A stretch of DNA of 64,000 bases from contig DAOTGJ010000002.1 of NCBI GenBank assembly GCA_035447065.1, positions 1 to 64,000 on the forward strand, in the 5' to 3' direction. Position numbers and translations under genes: made by a program. The stretch comes from CALEMW01 sp035447065. Lineage in GTDB: Bacteria > Krumholzibacteriota > Krumholzibacteriia > LZORAL124-64-63. Every line of letters starts with the position of its first letter. The first letter of the stretch is position 1. Of the stretch, positions 32,825-41,706 are shown in pieces. The notes below the pieces were generated by a model. That model was not told where the DNA came from and did not search any database. It saw nothing but the letters and a program-made list of their open reading frames with translations.

Positions 32825-34873
32825 TCACTCTCCTCGGTTCAACGCGGCCGAAAGCGGGGAATCGGCCGTATCCCAGTTGCCTCGCTCGGGACGCCCCCGC
32901 GGCGGAAACACGAGCCAGGAGTACTTGCCGTAGTGGCTGATGCGGTCGGCCAGCCCCGGCAGGGCGGCCGCGTCGCCTCCGACGACCAGCAGCGACGTCA
33001 CGTCGGGCTGGTCCGGATCCTTCACGGCCATCACGACCGTGTGGGTCTTGAGGTCCAGGCGCCTGCCTTCCAGGAACAGGAGGCCGCCGGCGGCCTGCAC
33101 GCCGGCGGGCAGCCAGCGGTTCAGCTCCGCGGCGGGCGCCTCCAGCAGCACGCGGGCGCGACCGTCGGCCGCGGCGCCCATGGCGGCCACGTCGGCGGGT
33201 GCGTCCTCCATCCAGCCGGCCGCGAAGCCGCGCCCTGCCTCCCCGTCGGCCAGGAACAGGGGCGACTCCTCGCCGAAGACCTGGCTCAGGGTGGGTTCGA
33301 TCTCCGCGGCGTGCAGTCGGCGGAAGACATGATCGTCGGGGTCCACGTGCACCGCCACGGCGCCGGGGGCCTCCAGCGTGAATTCGCCGCGCGGCCCGTC
33401 CAAGTGCACCACGTGCTCCACCGGACCGCCCGGACCATCCACCACCACCGGCACGTCCAGGCGCCACGCGGGCTCGTCCTGGGACAGGGTCACACGTACG
33501 CGGCCGCCGTCGCGCACGGCGGATTCCAGACGCAGCACGGGGGCGCCGGGCCGGTCCAGCCACTGGTCGCGCAGCCACGTCAGGTCCTCGCCGCCGTGGG
33601 CGGAGAAGGCGGTGAAGAAGTCGTCCCAGGACACCGGCTGGAACATGTGGCCGCTCCACACGTCGCGCAGGGCGGCCAGGAACGCCTCGCGTCCGATGCG
33701 GCGCTCCACCATGTGGAAGACCATCATGGACTTGCCGTAGCCGATGGCCCGCGTGCTGCCGCTGTGGCGCTCGCGGAACTCGCGCAGGGGCATGTCGCGC
33801 CCCTCGCGCACGTAGGCCACGAAGTCCTTCAGCAGGTTCTTGCGGTACTCGGCGGCCGCGGCGTCGCCCTCCAGCACCTTGTAGTGGTAGTCGGCGCAGT
33901 AGACCGTGAGGCCCTCGCACCAGTTGCCGCCCTCGTCGTCCACGAAGGCCGAGTTGCCCCACCAGTTGTGGGCGATCTCGTGGCCGAAGCTGGTGTAAGG
34001 GATGAAGGGCAGGCGCAGCACGGTGCCGCCCAGCAGGGTCCACGAGGGCATGCCGTAGCCGGTGGGGAACCAGTTCTCCACGGTGGCGAACTTGGCGTAG
34101 GGGTAGGGGCCGATCATCTCGTCGTACATGGCCAGGTAGGCGCCCGTGCGCTCCTGGTAGGTCTCCGCCAGGGCGGGGTCGTCCTCCAGGAAGTAGGTGT
34201 AGGAGGTCACGCCGCCGAAATCGCGCTCGGTCACGTGGTAGCGGTTGGCGATGAGGATCAGGCCGTCGGCGGGCTTCCAGGCCTCCCACTCGGTGACCTG
34301 GAGGCCGTTCTCCACCGCGCTGCGCACGCGGGCGCCCTGGGTCACGGGCAGCCAGCCCTCGGGCGAGCGCACGGTGAGGCGGTGGGTGGCCATGGCGTCG
34401 GGATGGAAGGGCAGCCAGCCCTCGCAGGCCAGGTAGACGCCCTCCTCGCCCACCGTGCCGCGGATCTCGCGGCCCACGTTCTCGCGGGAGAAGGTCACGT
34501 CGTCCGTGGACTCCAGCAGGCGCGCCGCGTAACGCAGCTTGACCTCGAAGGGCTCCGTGGGCGCCTCGCCCACCCAGGTGGCGAAGGGGACCAGCGAGTC
34601 CGCGGGGGCGATCGGCTCGGCCTGCACGGGGAAGAGCCGCTGGGCGTCGCGCGAGCCTGCCGGCCCCGGCCGGGACCAGCTCACCAGCCGGAAGGCGGCG
34701 TCGAGCCAGAGGGTGTCCACGCCCGCGGGCACGGTGATCACGTCTGAGACCGACACCTCGTGCTCCGCCACGTTCAGGCTCACGGAGGCCTCGTGGTGCA
34801 GCACCGGACGCGGCGCGGCGGCCGCCGCGGTGGCGGCCGCGAGCAGGAGCGGCAGGATGGGCGTCAGGCGCAT
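32825..34873 (-). CDS. M1-family metallopeptidase, exported
   Basis: A 682-residue peptidase with a short signal peptide (LTPILPLLLAAATAAAAA). The zinc site HEIAHNWWGN and the downstream Glu in NWCEGLTVYCADY are complete. The N-terminal beta domain is present, but the GAMEN motif is not obvious (YGMPSWTLLGG occupies its place), so this is an unusual M1 member, and endopeptidase-like activity is possible. It lies between an M16 peptidase gene and the OmpA-like lipoprotein gene, spaced 18 and two bases. Confidence 0.85.
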   Translation of the reverse strand: MRLTPILPLLLAAATAAAAAPRPVLHHEASVSLNVAEHEVSVSDVITVPAGVDTLWLDAAFRLVSWSRPGPAGSRDAQRLFPVQAEPIAPADSLVPFATWVGEAPTEPFEVKLRYAARLLESTDDVTFSRENVGREIRGTVGEEGVYLACEGWLPFHPDAMATHRLTVRSPEGWLPVTQGARVRSAVENGLQVTEWEAWKPADGLILIANRYHVTERDFGGVTSYTYFLEDDPALAETYQERTGAYLAMYDEMIGPYPYAKFATVENWFPTGYGMPSWTLLGGTVLRLPFIPYTSFGHEIAHNWWGNSAFVDDEGGNWCEGLTVYCADYHYKVLEGDAAAAEYRKNLLKDFVAYVREGRDMPLREFRERHSGSTRAIGYGKSMMVFHMVERRIGREAFLAALRDVWSGHMFQPVSWDDFFTAFSAHGGEDLTWLRDQWLDRPGAPVLRLESAVRDGGRVRVTLSQDEPAWRLDVPVVVDGPGGPVEHVVHLDGPRGEFTLEAPGAVAVHVDPDDHVFRRLHAAEIEPTLSQVFGEESPLFLADGEAGRGFAAGWMEDAPADVAAMGAAADGRARVLLEAPAAELNRWLPAGVQAAGGLLFLEGRRLDLKTHTVVMAVKDPDQPDVTSLLVVGGDAAALPGLADRISHYGKYSWLVFPPRGRPERGNWDTADSPLSAALNRGE

Positions 34874-34891
34874 GATCCCTCCGGGTTCGGG

Positions 34892-37543
34892 TCAGTCCAC
34901 CACCACGGTGGCCAGGGGCAGGTCCTTCAGATACGTGCGGCCCACGCGCACCAGGTCGGCCAGGGTCACGGCCTGGGCGGCGCCGAAGGGATCCAGGTAG
35001 TCTCCCACGCGGCCGTCCAGCTCCGCCATGGAGAGGTAGTAGGCCTGGGCGATGCTGGAGAGGCGGCGCATGCGCAGCCGTCCCTGGCGGGCGTTGCGCA
35101 CGGCGTCCAGCTCCTGCTGGGTGATCGACGCGGGATCGAAGCCGCGCACCGCCTCCAGCAGGGCCGCCTCGCCCTCGGCCAGACGCGGCGCGGGCGGGTT
35201 CAGCCAGGCCTCGAAGGAGGCCGACTCCCCGTGCACCTCCAGCCCGGCGCCCACGCTATAGCTCAGGCCGCGGGTCTCGCGCAGGTCCTGGGCCAGACGG
35301 TCCGAGAGCACGCCCGTCAGCAGCGACAGGGCGGCGGCGTCGCCGGGGGCCACACGCAGCAGGGAGCCCAGGCGCACCGAGGACATCTGGCCGCCCACGT
35401 GCTCCTGCACCCGCAGCGGCGCCGCGGTGACGGGCTCGGGATCCAGGCCGGGGCCAGCGGCGGCGCGGCCGCTCACCTGCTCCGCCACCAGGCCGGCCAC
35501 GGCGGCGTGCGGCAGGGGCGACACCACCGCCAGCACCAGGTTGTCCGGGGAGAAGGCGCGGCGGAACGCGCGGCGCACGTCGTCGTAGCCGAGGGCCTCC
35601 AGGGCCTGGGCCGTGCCCGCGGGCGGATTGGCCAGGGCGTGCTCGCCGTAGAGGGCGTCGGCCAGGGCCGCGTCCGCCACGGCGCGGGCGCTGCCGGCGT
35701 CGCGGGCCACCAGCTCCAGCTGGGCCCGGCGCTCGGCCTCGAAGTCCTCGCGGGTGAAGCCCGCGTGCTGGATCAGGTCCAGCAGGAGCACCAGGGCCTC
35801 GGGCCCCTGGGCCGCGGCGGTCTCCAGCCGCACCCAGCTGAAGCGGCCGTTGGTGTAGTAGTCGTCCATGGGGAAGCGCGGATCGTCCACGTACTTCACC
35901 TGGGCGCCCAGGGCGCGCAGCTTGCGGGCCAGGCATTCCTCGTCGCAGCCGCCCAGGCCCTTGCTCAGCAGGCGGTGGACCATGTTCACGGCGCCCGGCT
36001 TGTCGCCGTCCAGCTCCGCGCGGTTGCGGGCGGTCAGGTGCGCGGCGAACAGCGGCGATCCGGGGTTCTCCAGGGTCACCAGCACCACCCCGTTGGGCAG
36101 CTCCGAACGCTCCACCTTCACCTCGGCCGCGGCGCCGTCCGCGGCGGCGTCCGCCTTGGGCAGCACGTGCACGGCCAGGTGCGGGGCGTCGGCCAGGTAG
36201 GCGGCCAGGACCCGGCGCACGTCCTCGGCGGTCACCCGCTCCAGCTCCGCCAGGTAGTCCAGGAAGAAGTCCACGCCGCCCTGGGCGATGGGCTGGGCCG
36301 ACCCGATGGCCAGCTGGCGCAGCTGCTCCCGCTCGATGAGGGTCTCGGTCTCGCTCATGCGCACCACCTCGGCCACGTCCTGCTCGGTCACGCCGGCCTC
36401 CACGCCCTGGGCCAGGGCGGCGAGGACCAGATCGTGGTAGCGGGCGGCGTCGGCGCCGGCGGGCAGGTCCAGCTGCAGGACCAGGCGGCCGAAGCCGTCG
36501 GCCTGCTCCCACCAGGCGCCGGCGTCGGCGCGCTCGGCGGCGGGCAGGGCCTCCAGGGCGACGGTCACCAGGCCCGAGGCCGGAGCGTCCAGCAGGCGGC
36601 TCAGCACCAGGAAGGGGAAGTAGTCGGGCGAACCGAAACCGGGGGCCTCGAAGGCCAGGGCCAGCACGTGGGCGGCGCCGGCGCGGCGGGTGATCACGCG
36701 CGTGCGGTCGATGTACGGGGCCGGCCGCACCTGGCGCGCCGGCAGGGTGCCCGGGGCCACGGCGCCGAAATGCTCGCTCAGCAGGGCCAGGGCCGCGTCG
36801 CGGTCGAAGTTGCCGGCCACCGTGGTGATCATGTTGTTGGGCACGTAGTGGGCCTTGTAGAAGTCCCACACGTCGTCGCGCTGCATGTGGCGGATGGTGC
36901 TCAGGGTGCCCAGGGTGGGCAGCTCCAGGCTGCTGTCGGCGAAGAGGGCGCGGCGGATCTCCTCCCCCGCCTCGTCGCCGCCGCGGTCGCGGGCCTGCAC
37001 GATCTCGCCCACCACGATGCCGCGCTCCTTCTCGAACTTGTCCGCGGGGATGATCGAGCGGAAGAGCATCTCGGCCTGGAGCTCCACGCCCTCGGCCAGG
37101 TGCTCGCGCGGCACCAGCATGATGTAGTTGGTGAAGAAGTCGGTGGTGTGGGCGTTGTTCCAGGCGCCGATGCGGTCCGCGAGCTCGTACTGCTCCTCCT
37201 GGCTCCAGCGGTCGCTGCCGTTGAAGAGCAGGTGCTCCAGCATGTGGCTCATGCCGCTGGTGCGCACGTCCTCCGACGCGGAGCCCACCTTCACCTGGGT
37301 CACCACGCTGACCATGTCCTGGGAGGGGTTGGGCAGCAGGAGCACCTGCAGGCCGTTCTCCAGGGTCAGCACCTCCACGCCGGGGGCCCGCTCCGCGAAG
37401 ACCGGCGGGCGCGCTCCGGGGTAGGCCGTGCCGGCGTTCCAGGCGTCGGCCTCGGACTGGCGCGCGGCGGCGGCGGGCAGGGCGGTCACGAGCAGCGCGG
37501 CGGCGCCCAGCAGCGCGCGCCGAAGGAATCGGGTTCGCATCAT
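34892..37543 (-). CDS. M16-family zinc peptidase with two tandem domains, exported
   Basis: An 883-residue protein with signal peptide (LLGAAALLVTALPAAAA). The N-terminal half carries the inverted zinc motif HMLEH and following residues of an active M16 domain. The C-terminal half (about 470-880) is the second, non-catalytic M16 repeat with RLRMRRLSSIAQAYYLS near the end. Together they form the clamshell seen in PqqL/pitrilysin-type enzymes. The start is the first of two adjacent ATG codons at 37543. It lies 37 bases after tpiA and 18 before the M1 peptidase gene. Confidence 0.9.
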   Translation of the reverse strand: MMRTRFLRRALLGAAALLVTALPAAAARQSEADAWNAGTAYPGARPPVFAERAPGVEVLTLENGLQVLLLPNPSQDMVSVVTQVKVGSASEDVRTSGMSHMLEHLLFNGSDRWSQEEQYELADRIGAWNNAHTTDFFTNYIMLVPREHLAEGVELQAEMLFRSIIPADKFEKERGIVVGEIVQARDRGGDEAGEEIRRALFADSSLELPTLGTLSTIRHMQRDDVWDFYKAHYVPNNMITTVAGNFDRDAALALLSEHFGAVAPGTLPARQVRPAPYIDRTRVITRRAGAAHVLALAFEAPGFGSPDYFPFLVLSRLLDAPASGLVTVALEALPAAERADAGAWWEQADGFGRLVLQLDLPAGADAARYHDLVLAALAQGVEAGVTEQDVAEVVRMSETETLIEREQLRQLAIGSAQPIAQGGVDFFLDYLAELERVTAEDVRRVLAAYLADAPHLAVHVLPKADAAADGAAAEVKVERSELPNGVVLVTLENPGSPLFAAHLTARNRAELDGDKPGAVNMVHRLLSKGLGGCDEECLARKLRALGAQVKYVDDPRFPMDDYYTNGRFSWVRLETAAAQGPEALVLLLDLIQHAGFTREDFEAERRAQLELVARDAGSARAVADAALADALYGEHALANPPAGTAQALEALGYDDVRRAFRRAFSPDNLVLAVVSPLPHAAVAGLVAEQVSGRAAAGPGLDPEPVTAAPLRVQEHVGGQMSSVRLGSLLRVAPGDAAALSLLTGVLSDRLAQDLRETRGLSYSVGAGLEVHGESASFEAWLNPPAPRLAEGEAALLEAVRGFDPASITQQELDAVRNARQGRLRMRRLSSIAQAYYLSMAELDGRVGDYLDPFGAAQAVTLADLVRVGRTYLKDLPLATVVVD

Positions 37544-37580
37544 GCCTCGGTCTCCGTGGTTGGTGCGGTCGTCGCCCGGA

Positions 37581-38348
37581 TCAGGCGACCTCCATGGCTC
37601 CCCGGACGATGCCCAGGAAGTCCTCGGCCTGCAGGCTCGCGCCGCCCACCAGGCCGCCGTCGATGTCGGGCCGCCGGAACAGGTCGGCCGCGTTGGACGC
37701 CTTGACGCTGCCACCATAGAGGATCCGCACGCGGTCGGCCAGATCCGCGCCCAGGATCTCGGCCACGATGCTGCGCGAGAGGGCGTGGATCTCCTGGGCC
37801 TGCTCCGGGGTGGCGGTCTCGCCGGTGCCGATGGCCCAAACGGGTTCGTAGGCCAGCACCAGGTTCTCGGCGGCGGGCGCGGCCAGGCGGGGCAGCACGC
37901 CCTGGAGCTGGGCGCGCACCACGTCGGCGGCGCGGCCGGCCTTGCGTTCGCTCAGCTGCTCGCCGTAGCAGAAGATGGCGGTCAGGCCGGCGGCGTGCAC
38001 GCGGTCCACCTTGGCCGTGAACTCGTCGTCGGTCTCGCGCTGGTCCGTGCGCCGCTCCGAGTGGGCCACGATCACGTGGCTGCACCCGACCTCGCGCAGC
38101 ATGGGGGCCGACACCTCGCCCGTGTGGGCGCCGCTGTCGTGGGCGGCGCAGTTCTGGGCCCCCACCAGCAGGGCGGAGCCCGCGGCGGCGGCCGCCGCCG
38201 CGTCGATGGACACGAAGGGCGGGCACACCAGCACCTCGCAGCCCGGCCGCAGGGCGTTCACGCCCGCGGCCACGGCCGCGGCCAGCTCCTTGGCCTCGGC
38301 GGGGCCGTTGTTCAGCTTCCAGTTTCCGGCCACCAGGATGCGGCGCAT
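37581..38348 (-). CDS. tpiA: Triose-phosphate isomerase
   Basis: A 255-residue glycolytic enzyme that interconverts dihydroxyacetone phosphate and glyceraldehyde 3-phosphate. The active-site parts are complete: Asn/Lys in AGNWKLN, His in VIVAHSERR, Glu in LAYEPVWAIGTG and the phosphate loop LYGGSVKASNA. It is placed among peptidase and nucleoside genes rather than with gapA/pgk. Confidence 0.97.
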   Translation of the reverse strand: MRRILVAGNWKLNNGPAEAKELAAAVAAGVNALRPGCEVLVCPPFVSIDAAAAAAAGSALLVGAQNCAAHDSGAHTGEVSAPMLREVGCSHVIVAHSERRTDQRETDDEFTAKVDRVHAAGLTAIFCYGEQLSERKAGRAADVVRAQLQGVLPRLAAPAAENLVLAYEPVWAIGTGETATPEQAQEIHALSRSIVAEILGADLADRVRILYGGSVKASNAADLFRRPDIDGGLVGGASLQAEDFLGIVRGAMEVA

Positions 38349-38376
38349 GGGGTCCTCCTCGCGGGAGCGGTTGGGG

Positions 38377-39051
38377 TCAGCGGCGGTCGCGCAGGATGAG
38401 CAGCCGCACGAGCTGCACCACGGCCATGAGCGCGCCGGCCACGTAGGTCAGGGCCGCGGCGTTGAGCACCCGGGAGACCTTCCCGCTCTCCTCCGCCGTC
38501 ACGATGCCGTGGCCGTTCAGCAGCGTCACCGCGCGCCGGCTCGCGTCGAACTCCACCGGCAGGGTGACCAGGGCGAAGAAGGCCGCCACCGCGTAGAACG
38601 CGATGCCCACGTCCATCAGCGCCGGGAACTGGAACAGGAAGCCGATGAAGAACAGGGGCATGGCCAGGCCGGAGCCGAAGCTCGTGACCGGCCAGATGGC
38701 CTGCCGGATGTTCAGCGGCGCGTAGCCCGCGGCGTGCTGCAGGGCGTGCCCGGCCTCGTGGCAGGCCACGCCCAGGGCGGAGATGCTGCGGCCGGCGTCG
38801 TTGGCCCGGCTGAGGCGCAGCACGCGGGCGCGGGGATCGTAGTGGTCGCTCAGCTCGCCGTCCACGGTCTCGATGCCCACGTCGTGCAGGCCGGCGGCGT
38901 CCAGCAGGCGGCGCGCGGCCTCGCGGCCGGTCAGCCCGCGGGCGGCGGGCACGGCCAGGAACTCGCGGTAGGTGCTCTTGACCCGGTGCTGCGCCCACAT
39001 GGCGAAGATCATCACCGGCACCAGCAGCAGCAGGGTGGAATCCCAGAACAT
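38377..39051 (-). CDS. Membrane zinc metallopeptidase (YugP-like)
   Basis: A 224-residue membrane protein. It opens with a hydrophobic helix (LLLLVPVMIFAMWA), has the zinc motif CHEAGHALQHA and several later membrane helices (GLAMPLFFIGFLF, FYAVAAFFALVTLPV, ALTYVAGALMAVV). This is the pattern of the neutral zinc metallopeptidase family of B. subtilis YugP, whose substrates are unknown. It lies between tpiA and the purine nucleoside phosphorylase gene. Confidence 0.9.
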   Translation of the reverse strand: MFWDSTLLLLVPVMIFAMWAQHRVKSTYREFLAVPAARGLTGREAARRLLDAAGLHDVGIETVDGELSDHYDPRARVLRLSRANDAGRSISALGVACHEAGHALQHAAGYAPLNIRQAIWPVTSFGSGLAMPLFFIGFLFQFPALMDVGIAFYAVAAFFALVTLPVEFDASRRAVTLLNGHGIVTAEESGKVSRVLNAAALTYVAGALMAVVQLVRLLILRDRR

Positions 39052-39076
39052 CGGTCGCCTCCTTCGCGCCGCGGGC

Positions 39077-39928
39077 TCAGGCGTCGAGCCGCGGCAGGAA
39101 CTCCAGCAGCAGGCGCGCCATGCGGTCGCGCACCATCAGGCCCACATCCACAACGTCCTGGTGCGAAAGTTCCGGCTGGCCGGTCTCCCGCGCGGGATTG
39201 GTGATGCAGCTCAGTCCGGCCACCTTCACCCCCAGGGCCGCCAGCAGCGACACCTCGGGCGCCGTGCTCATGCCCACGGCGTCGCCGTGCAGCCGCCGCA
39301 GCATGCCGATCTCCGCCTTGGTCTCGTAGGCCGGGCCCCACATGCTCACGTAGGTGCCCGCGTGCAGCGGGACCTCCACGGCGGCGCCGGCATCGGCCAG
39401 ACGGCGGGCGAGATCGGCGTCGTAGAGGGGGGCCGGCACGACGCCGCGCGGTCCCGGGGCGGCGGGGGCCAGCAGGCCGCGCAGGGGATCGCGCCCGTGC
39501 AGATCCAGGTGGTCGTGGATGACCATGAGATCGCCGGGCAGGAAGAAGCGGTTCAGCCCGCCGGCGGCGTTGGTGATCACCACGGCGTCCACGCCCAGGC
39601 AGGCCAGCACCGCCGTGGGCAGCATGAGCTCCCGGGGCGGCAGGCCCTCGTAGGGGTGGAGCCGGCCCTGCATGACCACCACGTCGCGGCCGGCGGCGCG
39701 GCCGCGCACCAGGCGTCCGGCGTGCTCCGCCACGCTGGTGACGTGGTAGCCCGGGATCTCGCCGTAGTCCACGGCGTAGGCGTGGTCCAGGGCGTCCACC
39801 AGGTTGCCCAGGCCGCTGCCCAGGATCAGGCCCACCGGCGCGTGGAAGCCGCGCTCGCGCAGCCACGCCACGGCCTCGCCCACGCGGGGGCGCCACTCGG
39901 GATGGAGCCGTTCCAGACGGTCGCTCAC
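39077..39928 (-). CDS. Purine nucleoside phosphorylase (type I, trimeric class)
   Basis: A 283-residue cytoplasmic enzyme that splits purine nucleosides with phosphate. Characteristic segments are LILGSGLGNLVDAL, VVMQGRLHPYEG, VITNAAGGLNRFF and EVSLLAALGVKVAGLSCITN. The pattern matches the inosine/guanosine-type trimeric enzymes. It overlaps the adenosine deaminase gene by four bases, which gives a ready adenosine-inosine-hypoxanthine route. Confidence 0.94.
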   Translation of the reverse strand: MSDRLERLHPEWRPRVGEAVAWLRERGFHAPVGLILGSGLGNLVDALDHAYAVDYGEIPGYHVTSVAEHAGRLVRGRAAGRDVVVMQGRLHPYEGLPPRELMLPTAVLACLGVDAVVITNAAGGLNRFFLPGDLMVIHDHLDLHGRDPLRGLLAPAAPGPRGVVPAPLYDADLARRLADAGAAVEVPLHAGTYVSMWGPAYETKAEIGMLRRLHGDAVGMSTAPEVSLLAALGVKVAGLSCITNPARETGQPELSHQDVVDVGLMVRDRMARLLLEFLPRLDA

Positions 39929-41025
39929 GCGGTCTCCTCGGAGTCCAGCCGGTGCAGGTCGCGCAGCTCGCGGAAGCGCGCGGCGGCGCGGGCGGTCAGC
40001 TCGGCCTTCTCCCGCTGCGGCAGGAAGCTGCTCTTGAAGCCGTTGAGCAGCAGGGTCTCCGCCTCCAGCAGGGTCAGGTCGAAGGTGTCCACGGCCCGGC
40101 GCAGCTCGCGCACCTGGTCCGTGTCCACCAGCAGGGTGTTGTCGGTGTTCAGCGACACCCGCAGACCCGCGTCAAGATAACGCCGCAGCGGATGTTCGCC
40201 CGCCGACGGCACCACGCCCGTGGCCACGTTGCTGCTCAGGGCCAGCTCCACGGGGATGCGGCGGTCGTTGACCCAGGCCAGCAGCTCCGGGTCCTGGTGC
40301 AGGGTCACCCCGTGGCCGATGCGGTTGGCCCCGCAGCGGTGCAGGGCCTGGTGGATGGACTCGGGCCCGAACCCCTCCCCCGCGTGGATGGTGCTGGGCA
40401 CGTTGTGGTTCATGAGGTGGTAGAACGCGCGCCGGTGGTCCTTGGCCGGGTAGTCCTTCTCCTCGCCCGCCAGATCGAAGGCCACCACGCCGCGCCCGCG
40501 CCAGCGCACCGCCAGCTCGGCCAGCTCCAGGCTGGTGTCGGGCCCGATGGTGCGCACGCCGGTGACGATGATCCCCGCGCGGATGCCCGTGGACGTCTCG
40601 GCCTCGTCCAGGCCCGCGCGCACGGCGGCCACGGCGCCGTCGGCATCCAGCCCCGCCCCCAGGTGCTTCACCGGGCAGAACCGCACCTCCATGGCCCACA
40701 CGCCGCAGGCATGGGCGTCCTCGGCGGCCTCGCGGGCCACGCGGCGCAGGGCGTCGGCGGTCTGCAGCAGGGGGACGGTGCGCCGGAAGCACTCGGCGAA
40801 GTGGGGGCTGGGTCGCGCGGCCCCGCCCATCACGTGCCGGCGCAGGGCCGCCGCGTCGTCGGGCACGTCCTCGCCGGCGGCGCGCGCCAGCTCGGCGTAG
40901 GTGCCGGGACGCAGGCTGCCGTCCAGGTGGAAGAGCAGGTCGGTCTTGGGCAGGTCGCGCAGCAGGGCGTCGGGGATGCGCCGACCACGCAGGCGGTCGC
41001 TGGGACGGTATCCGGACAGGCTCAC
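39925..41025 (-). CDS. Adenosine deaminase-family protein with an altered zinc site
   Basis: A 366-residue protein of the adenosine deaminase fold. The start is the GTG at 41025, overlapping the kinase stop in GTGA. Conserved active-site parts are His214 and Glu217 in IHAGEG, His238 in IGHGV and Asp295 in NTDN. However, the first metal motif, normally HxH in ELHVHLDG, reads DLLFHLDG here, so Leu31 replaces the first zinc ligand and only His33 remains. The residue after Asp295 is Asn, common in one bacterial subgroup. Activity and substrate are therefore uncertain, though the neighbours (purine nucleoside phosphorylase, deoxynucleoside kinase) favour purine salvage. Confidence 0.82.
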   Translation of the reverse strand: MSLSGYRPSDRLRGRRIPDALLRDLPKTDLLFHLDGSLRPGTYAELARAAGEDVPDDAAALRRHVMGGAARPSPHFAECFRRTVPLLQTADALRRVAREAAEDAHACGVWAMEVRFCPVKHLGAGLDADGAVAAVRAGLDEAETSTGIRAGIIVTGVRTIGPDTSLELAELAVRWRGRGVVAFDLAGEEKDYPAKDHRRAFYHLMNHNVPSTIHAGEGFGPESIHQALHRCGANRIGHGVTLHQDPELLAWVNDRRIPVELALSSNVATGVVPSAGEHPLRRYLDAGLRVSLNTDNTLLVDTDQVRELRRAVDTFDLTLLEAETLLLNGFKSSFLPQREKAELTARAAARFRELRDLHRLDSEETA

Positions 41026-41693
41026 GCGCGGGCCTCCCGTTCGCGGCGCGCCTTGGCGGCGTGGAGCTCGCGCACCAGGGCCAGCAGGTCGTCCTGGGCC
41101 GCGGCGTCGTCGCGCAGGTTGACGGTCTCGGTGTCGATGACGCGCACCGGGCAGATGTCGCGGGCGCGGGGGATCCACTCCTCGTAGGCCTCGTGCAGGT
41201 CCACGATGAAGCCGCGGGGGATGGTCTTCTCGATGTCGCGGCCCCGCTGGCCGATGCGCTCCAGGGCCGTATCCGGGTCGCACTTCAGGTAGAGGATCAG
41301 GTCCGGCGGCCGCAGGAACGAGATCATGTTGTGGAAGACCTCGCGGTAGTTCTCATAGTCGCGGGTGTCCATGGCGCCCATGCGGTGCAGCACCGGCGCG
41401 AAGATCTCCACGTCCTCGTAGATGGTGCGGTCCTGCACCGCCGACCAGCCGTGGTCGATGATGTCCTTCTGGACCTCGAAGCGCTTGCTCAGGAAGTAGA
41501 TCTGCAGGTGGAAGGCCCACCGCGGCATGTCGCGGTAGTAGTCCTCCAGGTACGGGTTGTCGTCCACCGGCTCGTAGTAGGTGGGCCAGCCCAGGGCCTC
41601 GCCCATCATGGCGCACACGGTGCTCTTGCCGACGCCGATGTTGCCGGAGATGGAGAGGTAGAAGGGGATGTCGTGCTGCGCGTTCTCGGCCAC
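41022..41693 (-). CDS. Deoxynucleoside kinase family protein
   Basis: A 223-residue cytoplasmic kinase. The P-loop is SGNIGVGKST, followed by a substrate-binding EPVDDNPYLEDYY, the DRTIYED motif (the Arg-Glu pair of deoxyadenosine/deoxyguanosine kinases) and a lid with RIGQRGRDIE. It would phosphorylate deoxynucleosides for DNA precursor salvage; the base preference cannot be read from sequence. It opens the purine-salvage part of the run, 13 bases after the beta-propeller lipoprotein gene. Confidence 0.9.
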   Translation of the reverse strand: MAENAQHDIPFYLSISGNIGVGKSTVCAMMGEALGWPTYYEPVDDNPYLEDYYRDMPRWAFHLQIYFLSKRFEVQKDIIDHGWSAVQDRTIYEDVEIFAPVLHRMGAMDTRDYENYREVFHNMISFLRPPDLILYLKCDPDTALERIGQRGRDIEKTIPRGFIVDLHEAYEEWIPRARDICPVRVIDTETVNLRDDAAAQDDLLALVRELHAAKARREREARA

Positions 41694-41706
41694 GCGGGGA
41701 TCCTTC

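Noticed and set aside
40135..40140. Asn after Asp295 in the adenosine deaminase-like protein as a second active-site defect
   Set aside because: TDN is, from memory, common in a large subgroup of bacterial adenosine deaminases, so only the Leu31 change is flagged as odd.
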